Origin: Arthrobacter sp.
GTDB lineage: Bacteria; Actinomycetota; Actinomycetes; Actinomycetales; Micrococcaceae
Direction: 5' to 3'
Assembly: GCA_031178585.1 (NCBI GenBank)
Contig: JAPSIT010000015.1
Coordinates: 1 to 31,562, forward strand
DNA: 31,562 bases
The notes beneath the pieces were generated by a model. It was not told the DNA's origin, made no database searches, and worked only from the letters and a program-made list of their open reading frames with translations. A program made the translations under genes and the position numbers. Numbering within the stretch: position 1 is the first letter of the stretch; the number at the start of each line of letters is the position of its first letter. Positions 7,748-15,131 of the stretch are shown piece by piece.

Positions 7748-8524
7748 ATGAGCTCAACCACTCCCTTCCCCGCAGCACGCACGGTCGTCCTGACCGGTGC
7801 GGCCTCCGCCCGCGGCATCGGCCGTGCCGCCGCTGACCGCATGGCCAGCGAAGGCTGGTCCATCGCAATCCTGGACATCAACGCCGAGGACGCGAAGGCC
7901 GCTGCCGCAGAGATCGGCTCCAACCGCGCGGTTAAGGCAATCGGCGTTGGTGCGGACGTTTCCGACGAAACATCCGTGGACCGGGCGATCACTGAGATCG
8001 AAGAGTCCCTGCCGCCGATCGTGGCACTCGCCAACCTTGCCGGCATCAGCTCGCCTACCCCTTTCATGGAAACCACCGTTGCCGAATGGGACAAGGTCTT
8101 CGCCATCAACATGCGCGGTACCTTCGTGGTTTCCCAGCGTGTCCTCAAGGGCATGATCGAGCGCAAGCTCGGACGCATCGTGAGCATCTCCTCGATCTCG
8201 GCACAGCGCGGCGGCGGCACCTACTCCAAGGTTGCCTACAGCGCCTCCAAGGCCGGTATCATCGGGTTCACCCGTGCCCTGGCACGCGAAGTGGGCGAGT
8301 TCGGTGTGACCGTGAACGCCATCGCCCCGGGCCCCATCGATACCGACATCATGGGGGGCACCCTGTCCGAAGAGCGCAAGGCACAGATGTCCGAAGGCAT
8401 CATGATGGGCCGCGTCGGAACCCGCGAGGAAGTGGCTGCGCTCATCTCCTTCCTGCTTGGTGCGGACTCCGGCTACATCACGGCCGCCACCTATGACATC
8501 AACGGTGGGCTCCAGGTTTCCTAG
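7748..8524 (+). CDS. Short-chain dehydrogenase/reductase
   Basis: A classical SDR of 258 residues. The cofactor motif appears as TGAASARGIGRAAAD near residue 15, followed by an acidic residue after the second strand (ILDIN), which favours NAD over NADP. NLAGIS is the NAG-like motif, SISSIS carries the catalytic Ser and YSASK the Tyr and Lys. The ATG at 7748 follows AAGGA (7732-7736). It shares an operon with the upstream MFS permease and precedes a strong terminator, so it likely oxidises or reduces the compound imported by that permease. Similar enzymes are often annotated 3-oxoacyl-ACP reductase, which is not implied by this context. Confidence 0.9.
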   Translation: MSSTTPFPAARTVVLTGAASARGIGRAAADRMASEGWSIAILDINAEDAKAAAAEIGSNRAVKAIGVGADVSDETSVDRAITEIEESLPPIVALANLAGISSPTPFMETTVAEWDKVFAINMRGTFVVSQRVLKGMIERKLGRIVSISSISAQRGGGTYSKVAYSASKAGIIGFTRALAREVGEFGVTVNAIAPGPIDTDIMGGTLSEERKAQMSEGIMMGRVGTREEVAALISFLLGADSGYITAATYDINGGLQVS

Positions 8525-8583
8525 GCGCAGGTCTCCCAGGCACAGGGTCACCTGAAGCAGTAGCATCACGAGGAGCACCAGTG

Positions 8584-8619
8584 GCACCCCGCAGTCAGGC
8601 TGCGGGGTGCTTCCCGTTT
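8584..8619 (+). terminator. Intrinsic terminator after the SDR gene
   Basis: GCACCCCGCAG (8584-8594) pairs perfectly with CTGCGGGGTGC (8600-8610) around a 5-nt loop and is followed by TTCCCGTTT. The 11-bp GC-rich stem with a T-containing tail is a standard Rho-independent terminator and closes the MFS/SDR operon. Confidence 0.85.
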
Positions 8620-8649
8620 AAATTGCCCTGCTTGGATTGGCCCGGCCAC

Positions 8650-8661
8650 TAGGCTGGCATC
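8650..8661 (+). promoter_or_regulatory. Candidate -10 box for a leaderless transcript
   Basis: TAGGCT (8650-8655) ends 6 nt before the ATG at 8662, so transcription should start at or next to the initiation codon. There is no Shine-Dalgarno sequence in the gap. A weak -35-like TTGCCC lies at 8623-8628 with a long spacer. The same layout recurs before 22639 and 30472. Confidence 0.45.
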
Positions 8662-9795
8662 ATGAACCCCTCCGGCAACCTCAACCCGAGCCCGCGGACC
8701 CTCGACATTGAAAGCCTGGTCGGCTTCGACGAGCTGGTCAGCGCCGGAGCCAAGAGTATGCACGGCTGGCACGCCCAGTCCCTCGACCTGCGCGGCCGGG
8801 CAGCCGCGCTCGCAGAAATGGACGCCGAGGGCGCCATCTTCCTGGGCTGCACGTTTGATCCCGGCATTGAGGAAGCGTTGCGCCGGCGTGGCGCCCTCAT
8901 CTTTCCGAGACTGACCGGCGTGCCGTTCGACGTCTACCGAGGAGAGCTGTATTCGCCGCAGGAGCTCTACGCCGGCATCCGGGACGCCCCGTACGAGGAG
9001 TCCCCGGACGCCCTTGTGTACCAGTGGAGCATCCAGCCCGGGCAGCGGCACCGCCTCGACTCAACGCTCGCGGCCGCCCTCCATGACCATGCCATCGGCG
9101 ACGCGCTGGAGGAACTCTCACACACCGTGCGCAGTGAAGGACGCCCGATCGTCGGGGTCATGGGCGGCCACGCCGCGCAGCGTGGAAGCAGGGACTTTGC
9201 CAACGCCGCAAAGCTGGGCAGGCTCCTGACACGCAGCGGGCGGATGGTGGCGACCGGGGGCGGGCCGGGAGCCATGGAGGCGGCAAACCTCGGCGCCTAC
9301 CTCAGTGAATGTCCCGAGAATGATTTACGGGACGTCCTTACAGAACTGGCCGTCGTTCCCGGCTTCCGGCCCTCCGTGTCTGCGTGGGCGCGGGCGTCGG
9401 CTGCCGTCGTCGAGCGCTTTCCCGGGGGCACAGCGTCCATGGGCATTCCCACATGGTTTTACGGACACGAGCCGCCCAATTACTTTGCGACGCACATCGC
9501 CAAGTACTTCACGAACGCCATCCGCGAAGCCATCCTCCTGGAGCTCTGCGACGGCGGGATCGTGTTCCTGCCCGGTGCGGCGGGAACGGTGCAGGAGATC
9601 TTCCAGGATGCCTGCGAGAACTACTACGGTGCGCCCGAAACCATGACGCCCATGGTGCTGGTGGGCCGGGAGCATTGGGAACACCGGTACCCGGCCTGGC
9701 CCATGCTGCAGCGCCTCGCGGCAGGGCGGGCCATGGCGGAGCGGATTTTCCTGGTCGACAGCGTGGACGAGGCAGTCGCGGTTTTGGACCGGTGA
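8662..9795 (+). CDS. LOG-family Rossmann-fold nucleotide-binding protein
   Basis: A 377-residue protein with the two LOG-family signatures: TGGGPGAMEAANLGA (around residue 199-212) and, in place of PGGxGTxxE, the variant PGAAGTVQE (304-312). Known LOG proteins cleave nucleoside 5-prime-monophosphates at the N-glycosidic bond, releasing a base and ribose 5-phosphate; PpnN in bacteria and cytokinin-activating LOG enzymes are examples. This one is much longer than the 180-200-residue LOG type, with about 160 extra N-terminal residues. Gly to Ala in the PGG motif is a deviation from the catalytic loop, so activity should not be assumed. It follows the SDR terminator as a single-gene unit. Confidence 0.8.
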   Translation: MNPSGNLNPSPRTLDIESLVGFDELVSAGAKSMHGWHAQSLDLRGRAAALAEMDAEGAIFLGCTFDPGIEEALRRRGALIFPRLTGVPFDVYRGELYSPQELYAGIRDAPYEESPDALVYQWSIQPGQRHRLDSTLAAALHDHAIGDALEELSHTVRSEGRPIVGVMGGHAAQRGSRDFANAAKLGRLLTRSGRMVATGGGPGAMEAANLGAYLSECPENDLRDVLTELAVVPGFRPSVSAWARASAAVVERFPGGTASMGIPTWFYGHEPPNYFATHIAKYFTNAIREAILLELCDGGIVFLPGAAGTVQEIFQDACENYYGAPETMTPMVLVGREHWEHRYPAWPMLQRLAAGRAMAERIFLVDSVDEAVAVLDR

Positions 9796-9822
9796 TTTCC
9801 AAGGCCCGCCGGCAAGGAGTGC

Positions 9823-10800
9823 CTAGAGGTCCTTCCGGCACGGAGCGTGGCCGAGCGCGTGCAGGCCGTTGAGGTCCCCGGCGGCGAGGCCGTCCGGGGT
9901 CCCGATTTCCCGGTACATCAGCTGGACCGGGTCGTCTACATGTTCAAGGCCCATGACGTGTCCGAGCTCGTGCAGGATGACGGCGGTGGCGTAGGCGTGG
10001 CCGTCGGGTCTGTGCAGTTCGACGCCGATCTGCGGCGCGTCGAGCTCAAGGCTTCCGGTGACGAAGCTCTTGGGCCCGCCCTCGTAGCTGAAATGCGTGC
10101 TGCCGCCGGTGCCGATGATCTGCCCCTTGAGCTTGGGAGCGGCCTCGGGCGTGGTCCAGCTGATGAGCAGCGGCGCCCACCGCTCGCCGTAAGCCTCCGG
10201 CTGGTAAGGGTCGCGCTGCTCGGACGGCTGCTCACTGGTCGCGCCGTCGTGGATGAAGCGGATGCCTGTCGCCCGCGACATCGTCCTGATGGCTTCGTGG
10301 ACCAAGCCCGCCGCGCCCGCAGGGGCCAGCTCGGCATTCACTACATAGTGCAGCGGCCGGCACGGTGAATATCCCACGGGGGTGCCGTCGTCGTTCCTGG
10401 CGAGAAACTTGTACGACGTGCTGGGTTCGGGCGGAGGCTGCGGCGTGCCGAGCGGCTCGGCCGCTTCCTCCAGGCCGGGAGGCGGGGCGTCCGCCGCGCC
10501 ATCCGTGCCCAGCCGGCCGCCGGGCTCGCCGGCGCTGCCGGACTCGTGTGTCTGCCCTGACTCGGCGTCAGCAGCACCTTCCCGGGCGGGATCGGGGCTG
10601 TCATTTCCCGGGCCCGCACTTCCGGAACCCAGCCGGAATTCCAGCAGGGGAGCAAGCCGCGGGTCGCCGTAGGCCAGACCCGCGGCGAGGAAGGCTCCAC
10701 ATCCGATGAGGGCCACCAGAACGAGGTTGCCTATGAAACGGCGGGCGGCTTTGGCCGGCCCGGAGTGGCGCCCGGATGGCCGGTGGCCGGGGTCCCACAC
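9823..10800 (-). CDS. Membrane-anchored matrixin-like zinc metalloprotease
   Basis: The 325-residue product has a hydrophobic anchor at about residues 22-44, a long low-complexity linker rich in Pro, Gly, Ala and Ser, and a C-terminal protease domain. HELGHVMGLEH (277-287) is the HExxHxxGxxH zinc site, and LMY eight residues later is the Met-turn, as in matrixin and related metzincin proteases. The catalytic domain would face outside the membrane. The GTG at 10800 shares one base with the stop codon of the upstream iron transporter (TAGTG), implying translational coupling; the open frame extends to 11067 but that part lies inside the transporter gene in another frame. There is no independent ribosome site. 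The substrate is unknown. Confidence 0.85.
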   Translation of the reverse strand: MWDPGHRPSGRHSGPAKAARRFIGNLVLVALIGCGAFLAAGLAYGDPRLAPLLEFRLGSGSAGPGNDSPDPAREGAADAESGQTHESGSAGEPGGRLGTDGAADAPPPGLEEAAEPLGTPQPPPEPSTSYKFLARNDDGTPVGYSPCRPLHYVVNAELAPAGAAGLVHEAIRTMSRATGIRFIHDGATSEQPSEQRDPYQPEAYGERWAPLLISWTTPEAAPKLKGQIIGTGGSTHFSYEGGPKSFVTGSLELDAPQIGVELHRPDGHAYATAVILHELGHVMGLEHVDDPVQLMYREIGTPDGLAAGDLNGLHALGHAPCRKDL

Positions 10801-11930
10801 TAGGCGATCACCGCGCCGAAGGCCATGCCGAGCAGGTAGGTCACGCCGGCGGCGCCGAGGCCGATCGCGAGCTGGCGCAGCCCGCGGGTCAGGGGAGAGG
10901 TTCCGGACAGCAGGCCGACGACGGCGCCAGTCGCCAGCAGCGCAACGCCCACCAGTGCAGCGGCCACCACGAGCGCGCCGGTACCGGTCATGCCGAATAT
11001 GAAGGGGAGGATGGGGACAATCGCGCCGGACGCGAAGAAGCAGAAGCTGGACAGCGCGGCGCCCCACGCCGTGCCGACGGCCTCGTGCTCATCGTCGGCA
11101 GCGGGGAGCTCCGGCCGGAGTGAGAGGCTGGGATCGCAGTCGCAGCTGAAGAGACCCATCCGCTCCGCTACCCGGTGCTCGGCCGCTTCCCGGGACATGC
11201 CGCGGGCCAGGTACACAAGCAGGAGCTCATTGTGCTCGATGTCGAGCTGCGGCGCCGCGGCGAGCGTGACCTGCGTAGGCCGGGTGGCGGCAAGCAGCTC
11301 ACGCTGGGAGCGGACCGAGACGAATTCGCCGGCCCCCATGGAGAAGGCGCCGGCCAGCAGGCCCGCGATGCCACTGAGCAGAACCACCGAACTGGCAACA
11401 CCGGTGGCTGCCATGCCCATGACGAGGGCCAGGTTGCTGACCAGGCCGTCGTTGGCTCCAAAAACGGCGGCACGGAAGCTGCCGGCGAGGCGGTTACGGC
11501 CGCGCGTAGCAAGACCCCGCACCACCTCTTCGTGGATCTGCTCGTCAGCGGCCATGGCCGGCGTGGCGGACGGCTCTTTCATGTAAGGGGAGCGGCCCTC
11601 GGCCCGCTGTGCCAAGGCCAGCACGAAAACAGACCCGAAGTGCCGGGCAAGGAACCCGAGCAGGCGGCTCCGGGCTGAGGCGCGGCGGGGCTTGCCTGCG
11701 TGGTCGCCGAGCAGCTTGAGCCAGTGTGCTTCGTGTCGGCCCTCCGCCGCGGCCAGTGCCAGCAAAATGGCACGTTCTTCGCCGGTGCGGTTCTGCGCCA
11801 GGTCCCTGTATACGGCGGCTTCTGCGCGCTCATCGGCTAGGTACTGGCGCCAGCGCCTGATGTCTGCCGGGTCCGGGGCGGCGCTGGCGTCGGCTGGGCG
11901 GGGTCGGTCAGATTTGGCGTGCTGGGACAC
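10800..11930 (-). CDS. Ferritin-like/VIT1-domain iron or manganese transporter (MbfA-like)
   Basis: A two-domain protein of 376 residues. The N-terminal half is ferritin/rubrerythrin-like, with Glu-rich helices including ERAEAAVYRDLA (34-45), EGRHEAHW (63-70, an ExxH motif) and DEQIHEEV (129-136, a second ExxH). The C-terminal half is a VIT1/CCC1 membrane domain, starting at FRAAVFGANDGLVSNLALVMG and including GAFSMGAGEFVSVRSQ. Proteins with this architecture (MbfA in alphaproteobacteria) export iron and protect against peroxide stress. The GTG at 11930 is chosen for AGGAG (11940-11936) 5 nt upstream. It is the first gene of a two-gene unit with the protease. Confidence 0.88.
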   Translation of the reverse strand: MSQHAKSDRPRPADASAAPDPADIRRWRQYLADERAEAAVYRDLAQNRTGEERAILLALAAAEGRHEAHWLKLLGDHAGKPRRASARSRLLGFLARHFGSVFVLALAQRAEGRSPYMKEPSATPAMAADEQIHEEVVRGLATRGRNRLAGSFRAAVFGANDGLVSNLALVMGMAATGVASSVVLLSGIAGLLAGAFSMGAGEFVSVRSQRELLAATRPTQVTLAAAPQLDIEHNELLLVYLARGMSREAAEHRVAERMGLFSCDCDPSLSLRPELPAADDEHEAVGTAWGAALSSFCFFASGAIVPILPFIFGMTGTGALVVAAALVGVALLATGAVVGLLSGTSPLTRGLRQLAIGLGAAGVTYLLGMAFGAVIA

Positions 11931-12090
11931 GGGAACTCCTGGGCTGGATGAGGCATGGTTTCGGCCCCATTGCTTGCCCAGCTTACCCCGCAATTCCGCG
12001 GATTTTCGGCCGGTATTCCTCAGCTGGAAGTTTAGGGATCCCGCAATTTTCCTTGTTCAGGAGCTGCTTTTCCGGTGGGTCCCTGTGCCC

Positions 12091-12119
12091 TTGACCCACC
12101 GCACCGGCGGTGATCTGAT
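12091..12119 (+). promoter_or_regulatory. Candidate promoter of the small acidic protein gene
   Basis: TTGACC (12091-12096) is 17 bp before TCTGAT (12114-12119). The spacer holds a GC-rich inverted repeat, CACCG (12098-12102) and CGGTG (12109-12113), which could be an operator. The call rests on motif match only. Confidence 0.4.
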
Positions 12120-12176
12120 GAAAATGTGCCTCGCTGACGGAGGGCACGGAAGTCCAATCACACGGAGGTCTGCAGT

Positions 12177-12407
12177 ATGAACACCACCGGAGCACATCCC
12201 GAGCCTGCCCGCCACACCCTAGAATCCGATCCCGCCTACGACTTTGCCGAGGATGCTCCGGTAGAGGAAGACTGGGACACCGAAGACGAATTCCTCGATT
12301 CCGAGGAACGGGTCGTTCCCGCGGTGCCGGAGGCGGCGGACGACGACGAACGGGTCGTTCCGCTGGATACAGACGAGTTCCGCGACGACGAGGAATATGA
12401 TCGCTGA
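12177..12407 (+). CDS. Small, strongly acidic protein with ERVVP repeat
   Basis: A 76-residue protein I do not recognise. GGAGG (12164-12168) lies 8 nt before the ATG, so translation is well supported. The sequence is dominated by Asp and Glu, has no Cys and no membrane segment, and is probably largely disordered. ERVVP occurs twice, 14 residues apart, encoded by an identical 14-nt DNA segment. The gene stands alone between a divergent iron-transporter gene and a convergent symporter gene and ends before a shared hairpin. A highly acidic small protein beside an iron transporter could bind metal or a basic partner, but nothing in the sequence proves this. Confidence 0.75.
   Translation: MNTTGAHPEPARHTLESDPAYDFAEDAPVEEDWDTEDEFLDSEERVVPAVPEAADDDERVVPLDTDEFRDDEEYDR
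12306..12361 (+). repeat. Duplicated 14-nt hairpin unit inside the acidic protein gene
   Basis: GAACGGGTCGTTCC occurs at 12306-12319 and 12348-12361, exactly 42 nt (14 codons) apart and in frame. Each copy contains the inverted repeat GAACG/CGTTC around GGT. The identity at wobble positions points to duplication rather than protein-level selection alone. Confidence 0.7.
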
Positions 12408-12471
12408 CTCCCCGTTCGACTGACCTCCTTTCTTAACCGCCGCCCCTTTCTCAACCCCGACTTCTTAACCA

Positions 12472-12512
12472 CGACGGCGGTGCCTTCCCAACAGGGGAGG
12501 GCACCGCCGTCG
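12472..12512. terminator. Bidirectional hairpin terminator between convergent genes
   Basis: CGACGGCGGTGCC (12472-12484) pairs perfectly with GGCACCGCCGTCG (12500-12512). The stem continues inward with TTCCC against GGGAG-type pairing including one G-U, giving about 18 bp around a small loop. It lies between the acidic protein gene and the symporter gene, which converge. The flanking T content is modest in both directions, so termination strength is uncertain. Confidence 0.7.
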
Positions 12513-12557
12513 AACGTCCTTAACAGGGCTTGCCGACATGGCTGCTAAGCGTGTGAA

Positions 12558-14093
12558 TCACTTCCCCTGGCCAGATGCCGGCACTGCAACCGGCTTCTCT
12601 TCGGAGTCCTGGCCGGACACGCGGCGGTACCAGTGCGACATGACCGACGGGTCTGTGGGCGGGGTCAGCAGTGAGACCGCCACGTACACGATGGCCGATG
12701 CCAGCAGGCCGAAGTAGATCGGCTCGTTGGCGAACACGCCGTCCAGCGGTGCCTTGGCGTTGATTTCCAGGATGATCATCGTGCCGAGCGTGACAACAGA
12801 GCCGACGGCCATTGAAGCGGCGGCGGCTACTCCGGTACCGCGCTTCCAGACCAGCCCGCCGAGAATTGCGACGAGCAGTCCGCCGACGAGGATGTCGTAT
12901 GCGATGGTCAGCGCCGCGACGACATCCTGGGTGATGATGGCGATGAGGATGGCAACAATGCCGAGTCCCAGTACCCACATCCTGTTTGCCTTGACGTCGT
13001 GTTCTGGGTTTTCCGAGTCCTCCGTGCTGACCGTTTTGCCGAACCAGCTGGCCACGAAGGGGAGGACATCTGCCCGTGCCACCGTAGCTGCGGCGATAAG
13101 AGCGCCGGATGCGGTGGACATCATTGCGGCAACGGCGGCGGCAAGTACGAGCCCGCCAATGCCGATGGGCAGCAGGTTCTGCGCCACTTCGGCGTAGACG
13201 ACGTCCTTGCCTTCGGAGGCAACGTCGATGTCAGGCAGGGCAACCCGGGCTCCGAGACCGATCAGGGCACCGGCGGCGCCGTAGAGGATGCAGTAGATAC
13301 CGGCGGTTGCCCCTCCCCAGCGGGCTACCGTCGGGGTCTTCGCAGTGAATACGCGCTGCCAGATGTCCTGGCCAATGAGCAGTCCCAAGGTGTAAACGAC
13401 GAAGTACGTGATGATGGTCTGCAGGCCGATGCCGTCGATCTGGAAGAAGCTGGCGTCGACCCGGCTCCGGATACCGTCGAGACCGCCCGCAGCGTTGAGG
13501 GTGAACGGCAGCATCAGGATGAAGATGCCCACGGTCTTGATGACGAACTGGACCTGGTCAGCCAACGTGATGGACCACATGCCGCCGATCGTCGAGTAGA
13601 CCAGCACGATGGCACCGCCGATAGCGATTGCCAGCGCCCTGTCCCAGCCGAACAGCACCACGAAGATGGTGGCGTAGGCTCCGGTGGAGGTGGCGCAGAG
13701 CATCAGCGTGTAGGCGAGCATTACGATGCCGGACGTTTTGGTGGCATGGCTGCCGTAGCGCAGCGTCAGCATCTGGGACACGGTATAGATCTTGAGCTTT
13801 TGGATGGTTCCTGCGAAGAGCAGGCTCAGGAGCAGCACGCCGGCGCCGATGGCTACGACCAGCCACATCCCTGAGATGCCGAACTTGTATCCCAGGCCGA
13901 CTCCGCCCACGGTGGAGGCTCCGCCCAGGACGACGGCGGCCATCGTCCCGGTGTAGAGGAACGGCCCGAGGCGGCGGCCGGCCACGAGGAAGTCGCTGTT
14001 GTTCTTGGTGCGGGACTTGCCCCACCAGCCGAAGGCCAGCATGGCGGCCAGATACGCCACGACGATGGCGATGTTGACGAAGTTTGCTTCCAT
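12558..14093 (-). CDS. Sodium:solute symporter (SSS family)
   Basis: A 511-residue polytopic membrane protein with about 13 hydrophobic segments. Early features typical of the SSS family include WGKSRTKNNSDFLVAGRRLGP after the first helix and a long GGASTVGGVGLGYKFGISG loop around helices 2-3. The ATG at 14093 is preceded by AAGGAA (14109-14104). The gene is divergent from an HTH-cupin regulator, across a region with a perfect palindrome, and near a ureohydrolase gene. It therefore probably imports the guanidino or amine compound degraded by that cluster. SSS members also carry proline, pantothenate, acetate and others, so the substrate is inferred from context only. Confidence 0.88.
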   Translation of the reverse strand: MEANFVNIAIVVAYLAAMLAFGWWGKSRTKNNSDFLVAGRRLGPFLYTGTMAAVVLGGASTVGGVGLGYKFGISGMWLVVAIGAGVLLLSLLFAGTIQKLKIYTVSQMLTLRYGSHATKTSGIVMLAYTLMLCATSTGAYATIFVVLFGWDRALAIAIGGAIVLVYSTIGGMWSITLADQVQFVIKTVGIFILMLPFTLNAAGGLDGIRSRVDASFFQIDGIGLQTIITYFVVYTLGLLIGQDIWQRVFTAKTPTVARWGGATAGIYCILYGAAGALIGLGARVALPDIDVASEGKDVVYAEVAQNLLPIGIGGLVLAAAVAAMMSTASGALIAAATVARADVLPFVASWFGKTVSTEDSENPEHDVKANRMWVLGLGIVAILIAIITQDVVAALTIAYDILVGGLLVAILGGLVWKRGTGVAAAASMAVGSVVTLGTMIILEINAKAPLDGVFANEPIYFGLLASAIVYVAVSLLTPPTDPSVMSHWYRRVSGQDSEEKPVAVPASGQGK

Positions 14094-14200
14094 GATGTTG
14101 ATGTTCCTTGGAGCTTCTGGGGCAGCCGCGCGGTAATCCGGGCGAGCACATTGGAGGTGCCGGATCTGGGGCTGCGGTCAAAACGGGAGGGGAGACTGTG

Positions 14201-14217
14201 GTTGCATGTCATGCAAC
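14201..14217. promoter_or_regulatory. Perfect palindrome, candidate operator of the HTH-cupin regulator
   Basis: GTTGCATGTCATGCAAC is a perfect 17-bp palindrome (8-bp arms, one central base) in the 273-bp gap between the divergent symporter and regulator genes. It lies 107 bp upstream of the symporter start, a suitable place to control that gene. A related half-site, TTGCAT, occurs at 15022-15027 before the ureohydrolase gene. Binding by the neighbouring regulator is inference. Confidence 0.6.
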
Positions 14218-14366
14218 TGTTGTTGCTTCCGAGAGTAGGTTGTGAGCGGAGTAACAGTCAAGACGCAATTTGATTGTGACGCGATTCCAGCGGCACCAGA
14301 TCAGCGGCGTGCCGCTAGTATGGCTCCAGAGATCGGGCCGAGCGGCCGGCCGTGAAAGGTTCGTAG

Positions 14367-14942
14367 ATGAAGGCACTCCCAGTCGAGCCGAGCAACATTC
14401 CGGTTGCCATCGGTTCAAGAATCCGTGCCGCCCGCCAGTCGCAGCGGCTCACGATCGAACAGGTAGCGGACGCCACCGGACTGACCAAGGGCTTCCTCAG
14501 CCGCGTCGAACGCGACCTGACGTCGCCGTCCGTGGCCTCGCTCGTGACCCTGTGCCAGGTGCTGTCCATCTCGATTGGCGACCTGTTCGCAGCCCCGGAG
14601 ACCCACCTCACGAAGCGCGACGCCGGTCCCCGCATCTCGCTTGGCGGCGAAGGCATCGTTGAACGGCTGCTGACCGCACGTTCGGAGCGGCGGGTCCAGA
14701 TTATTCAGGCCGTCATTGAACCGCAGGGGCGCGGCGAGTCCGAGCTCTACGCGGTGGACTGCGACGTCGACGTGCTGCATGTCATCAAGGGCTCCATCAA
14801 GCTGATCCTCACCAACGAGGAGTACGAGCTCTCTACCGGTGACACGGTGACCTTCCCGGGGCGGGAACCGCACACCTGGGTGAACCCGACGGACGAATCC
14901 GTTGAGGTCCTCTGGGTGCTTGTGCCGGCTGCCAGCCGCTAG
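14367..14942 (+). CDS. XRE-type HTH regulator with C-terminal cupin domain
   Basis: A 191-residue transcription factor. Residues about 16-70 form an XRE helix-turn-helix (IGSRIRAARQSQRLTIEQVA, then TGLTKGFLSRVERDLTSPS). The C-terminal half is a cupin beta-barrel, ending in GDTVTFPGREPHTWVNP, the second cupin motif. This architecture is shared with PuuR, the putrescine repressor, and similar regulators of amine and amino-acid use. AAAGG (14354-14358) lies 8 nt before the ATG. It is flanked by the divergent symporter and the downstream ureohydrolase/ThDP operon, which it probably regulates, with the cupin sensing a guanidino or amine ligand. Confidence 0.9.
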   Translation: MKALPVEPSNIPVAIGSRIRAARQSQRLTIEQVADATGLTKGFLSRVERDLTSPSVASLVTLCQVLSISIGDLFAAPETHLTKRDAGPRISLGGEGIVERLLTARSERRVQIIQAVIEPQGRGESELYAVDCDVDVLHVIKGSIKLILTNEEYELSTGDTVTFPGREPHTWVNPTDESVEVLWVLVPAASR

Positions 14943-15060
14943 CGACTTTCCCTTCCTTTCCCTTCCTGCCCCCCTTTCGGCCGTCCCTGCGGAACCGGGG
15001 TCTTTTGGCATGCCTGAAAAATTGCATCCGGACCCGGCCCCTTGGCTCGTAAACAAGTGA

Positions 15061-15089
15061 TTCGCATTAGGCAACTTCGCGTGTATGAT
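15061..15089 (+). promoter_or_regulatory. Promoter of the ureohydrolase operon
   Basis: TATGAT (15084-15089) is a strong -10 box, with TTCGCA (15061-15066, 4 of 6 matches) 17 bp upstream. The predicted start near 15096 rules out a CDS beginning at the in-frame ATG-like codon at 15042. TTCGC is repeated at 15061-15065 and 15076-15080. Confidence 0.55.
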
Positions 15090-15131
15090 GGCTGCCACAT
15101 CACCTTTCATCCTCGAAGGAGAGGCGTTCCT

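Noticed and set aside
10801..11067. N-terminal extension of the protease frame up to 11067
   Set aside because: It lies inside the transporter gene in another frame and is Arg-rich out-of-frame translation; the GTG at 10800 precedes the membrane anchor.
15042..15131. Upstream start for the ureohydrolase
   Set aside because: It lies before the predicted -10 box (15084-15089), and the added residues are not family-like; TTG 15132 has a ribosome site.
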